A stretch of 64,000 bases of DNA, from contig NZ_DS264358.1 of NCBI RefSeq assembly GCF_000153925.1, positions 1 through 64,000 on the forward strand. Reading direction: 5' to 3'. Numbering within the stretch: position 1 is the stretch's first letter; the number at the start of each line of letters is the position of its first letter. The translations under genes and the position numbers were made by a program. The notes below the pieces were generated by a model. The model was not told the DNA's origin. It ran no database searches and saw nothing but the letters and a program-made list of their open reading frames with translations. Shown in pieces: positions 55,085-61,675 of this stretch. This DNA is from [Ruminococcus] torques ATCC 27756 (GTDB lineage Bacteria > Bacillota > Clostridia > Lachnospirales > Lachnospiraceae).

Positions 55085-56103
55085 AAGTCTACTCCTTTTT
55101 CTCCCGCTTCGATGCGGCCGACTACATACGGCGCATCTCCTGCCGCTTTGATCGCTTCCAGAGTTTTCTCCACATCTGCCGGATCAACGGCAACGATCAT
55201 TCCAAGTCCCATGTTAAACGTATTGTACATCATCTGCTCTTCGATATCGCCTTCTTTTGCAAGCATCTTGAAGATCGGCGGGATCGGATAACTGTCTTTT
55301 TCGATCACCGCTCGAGTACCGTCGATCAGCATACGCGGAACATTCTCATAGAAACCGCCGCCTGTAATATGGCTGCATGCTTTCACCGTTATTCCCGCTT
55401 CTTTAATACTCTTAAGCGCTTTCACATAAATTCTTGTCGGAGCGAGAAGCGCCTCTCCGAGAGTACATCCCAATTCATCGTAATATGTATCAAGAGATTC
55501 TTTTGTAATATCAAATACTTTTCTTACAAGTGAAAATCCGTTGCTGTGAACTCCCGTAGACGCCATTCCGATCAAAACGTCTCCGGCAGACAGATTTTCT
55601 CCTGTGATCATATCTTTTTTATCGCATACTCCTACCGCAAATCCGGCAAGATCGTACTCGTCTTCTGCCATAAGTCCCGGATGTTCCGCCGTTTCGCCTC
55701 CGATCAGCGCCGCTCCCGACTGAAGACATCCTTCTGCCACTCCGCTTACGATTGATGCGATCTTCTCAGGCTCATTCTTGCCGCATGCAATATAATCAAG
55801 GAAAAACAGTGGTTCTCCTCCCGCACAGGCAATATCATTCACACACATTGCCACAGCATCGATTCCGATCGTGTCATGCTTATCAAGCACCATCGACAGC
55901 TTCACTTTCGTTCCGCAGCCGTCTGTTCCCGACAGCAGTACCGGCTCTTCCATTTCTTTGATCTTATCAAGAGAAAATGCTCCCGAAAATCCTCCGAGTC
56001 CTCCGAACACTTCCGGACGCATCGTCTTTTTCACATGCTCTTTCATAAGTTCTACTGATCTGTAACCGGCCTCTATGTCAACTCCTGCTTTCTTATAATC
56101 CAT
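55078..56103 (-). CDS. purM: Phosphoribosylformylglycinamidine cyclo-ligase
   Basis: The 341-residue AIR synthetase has the family motifs GTDGCGTKVKLSMVLDKHDT near residues 59-78, MCVNDIACAGGEPLFFLDYI and HITGGGFYENVPRM. It forms the imidazole ring in purine synthesis. It lies 13 bp downstream of purE and overlaps purN. Confidence 0.97.
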   Translation of the reverse strand: MDYKKAGVDIEAGYRSVELMKEHVKKTMRPEVFGGLGGFSGAFSLDKIKEMEEPVLLSGTDGCGTKVKLSMVLDKHDTIGIDAVAMCVNDIACAGGEPLFFLDYIACGKNEPEKIASIVSGVAEGCLQSGAALIGGETAEHPGLMAEDEYDLAGFAVGVCDKKDMITGENLSAGDVLIGMASTGVHSNGFSLVRKVFDITKESLDTYYDELGCTLGEALLAPTRIYVKALKSIKEAGITVKACSHITGGGFYENVPRMLIDGTRAVIEKDSYPIPPIFKMLAKEGDIEEQMMYNTFNMGLGMIVAVDPADVEKTLEAIKAAGDAPYVVGRIEAGEKGVDLC

Positions 56104-56116
56104 ACCACTTTCTCCT

Positions 56117-56623
56117 TTACTTTAAATACTCCTCATATCCGACCTCGGCAAGACGATCGGCTTTCGCCTGAACGGTATCTTTCATCTCTGCCGAATAGTC
56201 TTTTAACTTTTTTAATACCTCTTCATCTGATACAGCGAGGATTTTTGCCGCAAGAATCGCAGCGTTCATTCCACCGTCAATCGCAACAGTCGCAACCGGA
56301 ATTCCCGGCGGCATCTGAACGATCGAGTAAAGAGCGTCCATACCATCCAGATTCTTTCCTGACATCGGCACTCCGATCACCGGCATCGGGAACAGCGCCG
56401 CACACATTCCCGGAAGATGTGCAGCCATTCCGGCTCCTGCGATGATTACTTTAATCCCTTTTCCTTCCGCAGCTTTTGCCCACTCAAAAAATACATCCGG
56501 CATACGATGTGCGGAAATGATCGTCATTTCATAATCAATTCCGAATTTTTCCAACATTGACGCAGCTTTGCTCATCACTTTCAGGTCAGAGTCACTGCCC
56601 ATTACGATTCCTACTTTTGGCAC
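56117..56623 (-). CDS. purE: 5-(carboxyamino)imidazole ribonucleotide mutase
   Basis: This is a 168-residue class I PurE: MGSDSDLKVMSKA binds the phosphate, SAHRMPD holds the catalytic His, and AGAGMAAHLPGMCA and GVPMSG complete the signature. It is first of the four pur genes. Only 25 bp separate it from the aminopeptidase gene upstream on the same strand, so no purine riboswitch fits between them. Confidence 0.97.
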   Translation of the reverse strand: MPKVGIVMGSDSDLKVMSKAASMLEKFGIDYEMTIISAHRMPDVFFEWAKAAEGKGIKVIIAGAGMAAHLPGMCAALFPMPVIGVPMSGKNLDGMDALYSIVQMPPGIPVATVAIDGGMNAAILAAKILAVSDEEVLKKLKDYSAEMKDTVQAKADRLAEVGYEEYLK

Positions 56624-56648
56624 GTTATTTCCTCCTTAAAATCTCAAA

Positions 56649-58742
56649 TCAATTTTCGAGTTGTTTTAATGGTTCATTTAAAATCTCAGTTCCCGGAAGC
56701 ACAAATCTTCCGTCTTTAATTAGTATAATGTGTTTCCCGTCTTTTGTCACTACACTTATTTCTTCTAACTCTTCATAAGGTACGGTTATATCTGTATGAC
56801 ATTGAAAGTATGCCGCAGACGGATCTTCTTTTCTTTTCAGCGAACAAGAATTATCCTTTGCAACGATTTCTTTTCCGTTCGGATTATATACACGGACGTC
56901 TTCGCTCCATGAATAGCATGTGTCGCCCACTGCAAAATGAGGTCCTGTTTTCTCTGCGATCAAAATCGGCATCTTATCTTCGATCCCGTATTTTTTTCCC
57001 GCGGCATAAGCAGTCGTATTTGTTCCGATCGCGAATTCGCCAAGCGGAAGAGTATCATGATTTTTCAAAACATTATCAAAAATATATCGTCTGCCTTCTT
57101 CCTCGTCTTTAAAATTGCCGCATCTATAATCAACGATCTTTCCGTCTTTAAATTTCAATTCAAGGTCTTTATACTGCAAACCGTCAAGATACACCCGGCT
57201 GACATGCAAAACTCCGTTCGTTCCTTCCAGCACCGGTGATGTAAACACCTCGCCTACCGGAATATTTACATCTGCCACACAGTTTTCAAAAATCGTCTCT
57301 TTCCGAGCATCTTTTAACGACCAAAGCCGAATCTCCATATCCGTCCGGTTCTCTCCCTTTCCGATCACACGGACTTTTTCTCCCTGATCGAGCGCATCGA
57401 TCATCGTCTGTTGAACTTTCTCATATAATTTTGCATCTAACGTATTAATTCGTATTACTTCATCGAAAATTTCTTCATATTTCGGACCGATCTCCGGCAC
57501 AGGATATGCAATGATCGTAAAACTTCTCTCTTCTCCTTTGATATATTCATTTGTGATCTGACCGGATCTGCTGTCGTATTGAAGCGCAAGCTCCCTTTGC
57601 TCTTCACAGTAAGCCGGAGCTTCCGGTACTGCTTTCGGTGAAAACGGCTTTTCTCCGAATGTTTCCATCACGGCAGGTCCTGCGAACTGCGCTGCCTGTT
57701 CTTTATTTTGTTCATAAACAGTATGCATCACTTCCAGACGCCGTTCAATATAGCGTTTATCCATAAATAACGCCTGATCTTGTCTGTGATCGTACTCATA
57801 CTGCCAGTTTGCCACAGCGCCGAAATATCCGATTTTGTGATGCTCTCTTTTCGTGATCACACCCGACGCCGCCCTGTATATTACAGGTTTTAACCCCATA
57901 GCGCGAAACTTTGCGATCGCCGCTCTTATGACCCGTTCAAATCCGAGGCTGTAACGAATATTTACGACTGATTTTTTGGACAGATCTTTTCCTGTATTGA
58001 TAAATCCGATCCGATATCCTTCCGTGTAAACGTCCGCCATCTTTTGAATCGTCTCTTCGGGAAGCGACCTGAGACGGCGCGCAGTTCCCAGCTCATTTTC
58101 TGTAATATATTCTCCGAAACGATACAAATACCTGTCGCTGCTCAAATCTGCATTTTCGATAATATCTGCCGCAAACGAATACGACGGATCGATCTGTTCT
58201 TTAATCCGATCTGCCAAAAATACGTCGCAATAATCGCTTGCATACCAATACACGATATCTCTTACTCTTCGTATTTCCGGTTCAGCGCCATCTGCCCGGC
58301 AATTTTCAAAATACGTATATACCTCGATAAACAATTCATACAAAATCGTCAGATAATCAAGTCTGCCTTCAAACGCATAAGGGATGCCGGAGCGCATTTC
58401 CACATAGAGAAAACTCAAAAGCCTTCCCATCTCCGGCTCAAACCAGCTGCATGCATATTTCGGATTTGCATAGCTTTTTTCGTAAGCATCCCCGACAATA
58501 TCACTATAAAGGATTTCGTTGATCTGTCTCATGTCTTCTTCATTATATTGATCCCATTTTCCGCTTTCCACCTGAATCCGCACATTTTCCACTTCAAGCA
58601 AAAACAGGGCAACCAATCTGAAATACGCGATATAAGAATCTTCCACAGATTCCTCAAAAGGCAGCGTGCGAAGACGTTCTACCGACAACGCATGCCGTTC
58701 CCTATATGAATCGTTGTTGTATTTTTCTGACACTTCCTGCAT
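56649..58742 (-). CDS. M29-family aminopeptidase with long N-terminal extension
   Basis: The C-terminal half (about residues 380-680) matches thermophilic M29 aminopeptidases: VNIPVGEVFTSPVLEGTNG, LPLGEFAIGTNT, EKTGPHFAVGDTCYSW and YFQCHTDITVPYEELE supply the metal-binding Glu, His and Asp residues. The first 370 residues are an all-helical region not found in ordinary 410-residue M29 enzymes, and its role is unknown. The ATG at 58742 has AAAGGA upstream; the ATG seven codons earlier has no ribosome site. It is encoded just ahead of purE and may share its messenger. Confidence 0.85.
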   Translation of the reverse strand: MQEVSEKYNNDSYRERHALSVERLRTLPFEESVEDSYIAYFRLVALFLLEVENVRIQVESGKWDQYNEEDMRQINEILYSDIVGDAYEKSYANPKYACSWFEPEMGRLLSFLYVEMRSGIPYAFEGRLDYLTILYELFIEVYTYFENCRADGAEPEIRRVRDIVYWYASDYCDVFLADRIKEQIDPSYSFAADIIENADLSSDRYLYRFGEYITENELGTARRLRSLPEETIQKMADVYTEGYRIGFINTGKDLSKKSVVNIRYSLGFERVIRAAIAKFRAMGLKPVIYRAASGVITKREHHKIGYFGAVANWQYEYDHRQDQALFMDKRYIERRLEVMHTVYEQNKEQAAQFAGPAVMETFGEKPFSPKAVPEAPAYCEEQRELALQYDSRSGQITNEYIKGEERSFTIIAYPVPEIGPKYEEIFDEVIRINTLDAKLYEKVQQTMIDALDQGEKVRVIGKGENRTDMEIRLWSLKDARKETIFENCVADVNIPVGEVFTSPVLEGTNGVLHVSRVYLDGLQYKDLELKFKDGKIVDYRCGNFKDEEEGRRYIFDNVLKNHDTLPLGEFAIGTNTTAYAAGKKYGIEDKMPILIAEKTGPHFAVGDTCYSWSEDVRVYNPNGKEIVAKDNSCSLKRKEDPSAAYFQCHTDITVPYEELEEISVVTKDGKHIILIKDGRFVLPGTEILNEPLKQLEN

Positions 58743-58818
58743 TTTCCTTTCCCTCCCGCTCATCTGTTTACTTTTCTTTATTATTTATCTTTTTTCACTA
58801 CTTTTTATCTTTTGCTTA

Positions 58819-59205
58819 CTAATTCAAACCTCTGATAAATACCGCAAAAAATGAAATAATCGCCGCCGCATTCATGACAATACCGATCTTACACGTCAGA
58901 TAACTGCGTTCTCTCTCCCGAAATCCTATAATTGCCGAATAAATTCCGTATCCTGCCAGTATCAAAGAAATAATCGTAATACCTCCTATGATCCCGGGGG
59001 CTTCTCCTCTTCGGACAAACGCGTATGCTATACATCCCGCCAACACTGCGGCCGAACCTAATCCGAACAGACACGAAAGATTTCCGTTGCCCGCCTGTTT
59101 TTGCTTTGGCTTTTTATGTTTCACCCCGCTTTTTTTCCGGTTTTCCTCCCGTTTCAAAGCAGTTTCTTTTTTCTTATCTTCTGCCTTTTTTTCCTTTCCA
59201 AACAT
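58819..59205 (-). CDS. Small membrane protein of unknown function
   Basis: The 128-residue protein has a very basic N-terminus (first 40 residues rich in Lys/Glu) and three membrane helices in the rest, ending in AAAIISFFAVFIRGLN. It resembles uncharacterised Lachnospiraceae membrane proteins of the DUF6142 kind, by recollection only. It overlaps the end of the VanZ-like gene by 32 bp, so the two are translationally linked. Confidence 0.75.
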   Translation of the reverse strand: MFGKEKKAEDKKKETALKREENRKKSGVKHKKPKQKQAGNGNLSCLFGLGSAAVLAGCIAYAFVRRGEAPGIIGGITIISLILAGYGIYSAIIGFRERERSYLTCKIGIVMNAAAIISFFAVFIRGLN

Positions 59206-59656
59206 AACGTTTTCTCCTTATCCGACTGCATACCACAAACAAAATATATCCTAAAACTCCGCCGATTGTATTTAATAAAATATCATCGACATCAAAACTT
59301 CCTACTCTCGTAAAAAGTTGTATTGTTTCCACGCCCAGACTCAGCGCCATACTGAAAAATAATATTTTAAAAAATCCCATGGACTTTCCCGCCATGGAAA
59401 TAAAGAAACCATAAGGAACAAAGATCATAATATTCCCGAGAAGGTTCGCAAGCACCGTAAACATGCCAAGCTGTTCTCTATAAGTAAGAAAACGTCTGAT
59501 TTCTTTAAATAATTCAAGATTATATCTATACTCTTCCGTCACTTCCGTTCTTCCGTACCATTCCGCAAGAAACAGAAAATAAATCAAAAAAACAATATAT
59601 AGTAAAAACAGGATTTTCCCAAATATCCTATAAATCCGCTCTTTTTTTATACTCAA
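59174..59656 (-). CDS. VanZ-family membrane protein
   Basis: The 160-residue protein has four membrane helices, NLLGNIMIFVPYGFF (the VanZ signature) and SLGVETIQLFTRVGSFDVDD with the conserved acidic residues before the last helix. VanZ relatives are linked to low-level teicoplanin resistance and lipid or cell-wall stress, but most have no known role. It follows repeat copy D. Confidence 0.88.
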   Translation of the reverse strand: MSIKKERIYRIFGKILFLLYIVFLIYFLFLAEWYGRTEVTEEYRYNLELFKEIRRFLTYREQLGMFTVLANLLGNIMIFVPYGFFISMAGKSMGFFKILFFSMALSLGVETIQLFTRVGSFDVDDILLNTIGGVLGYILFVVCSRIRRKRYVWKGKKGRR

Positions 59657-59705
59657 AAATAACTCTCCTCACACAAGGAACTCTCCCTATCAGTAATTTT
59701 TTCAA

Positions 59706-59799
59706 ATCACCGGAAGCGCTAAAAAAGCGCGCTCCGGGACTATACACGGCCGCAAAGTCTCAGGCAAACCCAGACTTCGTTCCGCCGCCGTTGCAAAAA
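59706..59799 (-). repeat. Two-hairpin dispersed element, copy D
   Basis: This is the most diverged full copy. The second hairpin reads CCGGAGCGCGC...GCGCTTCCGG: the upper stem differs from copy A (GTGCC/GGCAC) but still pairs, with the bulge kept in the same place. It starts in the T-tract of the terminator at 59795-59829. Confidence 0.65.
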
Positions 59800-59829
59800 G
59801 GGACTGCCTGTATTCCGGCTTAGTCCCTT
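59795..59829 (-). terminator. Terminator of the pyrE operon
   Basis: AAGGGACT pairs with AGTCCCTT with an inner GCC/GGC stem, and five T follow on the minus strand. Confidence 0.85.
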
Positions 59830-59902
59830 ATTTTTCTTTCTGTTTATTTATCTCTCTTTCATCCGTGTCCTTTCACAGTTTCCCTGAAAGCTGTCAAGCT
59901 GC

Positions 59903-60052
59903 TTAAAATGTAATCTCTTTTTTATGTTTGAGTAATTTTGCTCCGTTCACGATTGCAAGTATTCCTGTTGCCACTCCGACAACGAGAACGATAATCCCAA
60001 GTGTAATGCTGCTTGCACCACTGTTTTTCATTGTAAGATATGCCTTTTCCAT
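59903..60052 (-). CDS. Small single-pass membrane peptide, 49 residues
   Basis: The ATG at 60050-60052 has GGGGAGG seven bases upstream, only 16 bp after the pyrE stop, and the frame ends with TAA at 59903. The peptide has one hydrophobic helix (ITLGIIVLVVGVATGILAI) and a basic end (KLLKHKKEITF). It is probably co-transcribed with pyrE and ends at the terminator downstream. The family is not recognised. Confidence 0.75.
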   Translation of the reverse strand: MEKAYLTMKNSGASSITLGIIVLVVGVATGILAIVNGAKLLKHKKEITF

Positions 60053-60068
60053 AAAGCGCCTCCCCGTT

Positions 60069-60749
60069 TTATTTTACTCCATATGTTTCATAGTATGTAT
60101 CGATCGCAGCCTTTAATGTATCGTCGATCACAACTTTTCCGTTATACGGCTTGTTGTACAAGTGTTCCACGACTTCTTCCATCGTCACGATCGCGGCCGT
60201 ATCGAAACCATACAGATCTTTCACCTCGTCAAGGGCGCATTTTTCTCCCCCTTTTCCGACCTCCATACGATTAAGAGATACGATTAATCCGACGATCTCC
60301 ACATCAGCGGCCTGCTTTACTTTCGGAACGGTCTCTTCCATCGACTTTCCTGACGTCGTTACATCTTCGATCATGATAACTCGATCGCCGTCTTTAAATT
60401 TACTTCCGAGGAAGCTTCCTTTGTCTGCTCCGTGATCTTTCTCTTCTTTTCTGTCCGAGCAGTATCGTACTTCTTTTCCATACAACTCACTGTAAGCGAT
60501 CGCAGTTACAACCGCAAGAGGAATCCCCTTATAAGCAGGTCCGAACAACACATCAAAATCATCTCCGTATGTGTCATGGATCGCTTTCGCATAATATTCG
60601 CCGAGCTTTTTAAGCTGCGAACCTGTCACATATCCGCCTGCATTCATAAAAAACGGAGATTTCCTTCCGCTTTTCAATGTGAATTCTCCAAATTTCAGCA
60701 CATCGCTGTCCACCATAAACTCAATAAATTCCTGCTTATAACTTTCCAT
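60069..60749 (-). CDS. pyrE: Orotate phosphoribosyltransferase
   Basis: The 226-residue type I PRTase converts orotate and PRPP to OMP in pyrimidine synthesis. The PRPP loop is VIMIEDVTTSGKSM (about residues 122-135); FGPAYKGIPLAV and the flexible loop around RKEEKDHGADKG are as in the family. No other pyr gene is adjacent. It is separated from the integrase remnant by about 90 bp. Confidence 0.96.
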   Translation of the reverse strand: MESYKQEFIEFMVDSDVLKFGEFTLKSGRKSPFFMNAGGYVTGSQLKKLGEYYAKAIHDTYGDDFDVLFGPAYKGIPLAVVTAIAYSELYGKEVRYCSDRKEEKDHGADKGSFLGSKFKDGDRVIMIEDVTTSGKSMEETVPKVKQAADVEIVGLIVSLNRMEVGKGGEKCALDEVKDLYGFDTAAIVTMEEVVEHLYNKPYNGKVVIDDTLKAAIDTYYETYGVK

Positions 60750-60839
60750 CTTTCTTAAAACCTCCGTATTTACGGGCTTTTCTCGCCCTTACTTTCTATG
60801 TTTCATCCCCTGCTACACCATTTTTACACCACTTCATGC

Positions 60840-61043
60840 TCAACTACACCTTCTCTTAAACTTCTCCGTTTCCAAAAACAGCGTATCCTCTGTTACGTGG
60901 CAGTACAAACCCATTGTCATTTGTAATGTGCCATGTCCCAGAAGTTTCTGCAATATTTTGGGGTTCATGCCATATTCGATTGCTCTTGTAGCAAAAGTAT
61001 GCCGAAGTGTGTGCAATGTAAAGGGGGCAAAATCGGGAAAAAA
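60840..61043 (-). pseudogene. C-terminal remnant of a tyrosine recombinase (integrase)
   Basis: A 67-codon frame, entered from a TAG upstream, encodes the end of a phage/ICE-type integrase: HTLRHTFATRAIEYGMNP (R of the R-H-R triad), KLLGHGTLQMTMGLYCHV (second His and the catalytic Tyr region). The N-terminal 300 residues are missing. It shows that an integrative element once occupied the pyrE-proximal site. Confidence 0.85.
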
Positions 61044-61066
61044 CTATTAAACCTTCTCAATTTTAT

Positions 61067-61120
61067 CATATATTTCCTGTTATTTCAATTAAGGAACTTC
61101 CTTAAAAATGTACGAAAAAC
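61067..61120. repeat. Direct repeat copy 1 in the integrase-remnant region
   Basis: About 54 bp sharing GTTATTTCAAT and CTAAAAATGTACGAAAAAC-like sequence with 61540-61593. The two copies are 473 bp apart and about 80% alike. Confidence 0.6.
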
Positions 61121-61157
61121 TGTCAAATAGTCCTTTTCTTACTCTACAATCGTACTA

Positions 61158-61217
61158 ATGATACTTAGTATTGTTGTAACGATTTTGATAGCGTATATAA
61201 ATCAATCAAAAAAGTAA
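61158..61217 (+). CDS. Possible type I toxin-like hydrophobic peptide, 19 residues
   Basis: The frame gives MILSIVVTILIAYINQSKK, a short membrane-spanning peptide, and its stop codon lies inside a strong terminator hairpin (61209-61250). Hydrophobic peptide plus immediate GC-rich terminator is the layout of type I toxins in Firmicutes mobile regions. There is no good ribosome site, so it may be a relic. No antisense RNA promoter was identified. Confidence 0.35.
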   Translation: MILSIVVTILIAYINQSKK

Positions 61218-61250
61218 CCGCCCCTCGCCCAAGGAATGCGGTTACTCTTT
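61209..61250. terminator. Bidirectional terminator in the integrase-remnant region
   Basis: AAAAGTAACCGC pairs with GCGGTTACTCTTTT around a 16-base C-rich loop; A/T tracts flank both sides. Confidence 0.8.
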
Positions 61251-61537
61251 TGAGTAATTAGATAATTTGGACTAACCAACTATCAATAGTGTCTTTTTTT
61301 TATTATTATTTAAACAAATACCTATTCAAATGTCAAATTTGACGCTCTTACAATTTTGCTATCAAATTTAATAATTCTTTCCGATTTACTACACCATTTA
61401 GTACACCATTTTCATATCAAACCACACCACTTTATGATACAATACACCACTTTACCGTTTTTCAAAATCTTGCAGAACACCAGTAAATACAAGGCTTTGA
61501 GAAGTTACATCAATTTATGAAAGAGCATTGTCAGAAA
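61251..61537. other. AT-rich non-coding stretch with ACACCA motifs
   Basis: No gene was found. TACACCA/CACACCA motifs recur at 61390-61452 (five times), as they do at 60814-60850 beside the integrase remnant. They may mark old recombination sites. Confidence 0.4.
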
Positions 61538-61539
61538 TT

Positions 61540-61593
61540 CACATATTTTCCGTTATTTCAATCGAGAAACTCCCCTAAAAATGTACGAAAAAC
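61540..61593. repeat. Direct repeat copy 2 in the integrase-remnant region
   Basis: Partner of 61067-61120 in the same orientation. Together they could be an old attachment-site pair or a local duplication. Confidence 0.6.
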
Positions 61594-61618
61594 CGATCTC
61601 ATAAAAATCCATATACAA

Positions 61619-61647
61619 ACAGGGCCGCCACTAAGTGACAACCCTGT
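61619..61647 (-). terminator. Terminator-like hairpin after the third surface protein
   Basis: ACAGGG pairs with CCCTGT with an inner CACT/AGTG stem on the minus strand; the tail TTTGTAT is weak. Confidence 0.6.
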
Positions 61648-61675
61648 ATTTTTCCGTACTGTTTACGGATGAAGC

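Noticed and set aside
56624-56648. Purine riboswitch ahead of purE
   Set aside because: Only 25 bp separate purE from the upstream gene, and no riboswitch-like sequence was seen upstream of the aminopeptidase gene either.
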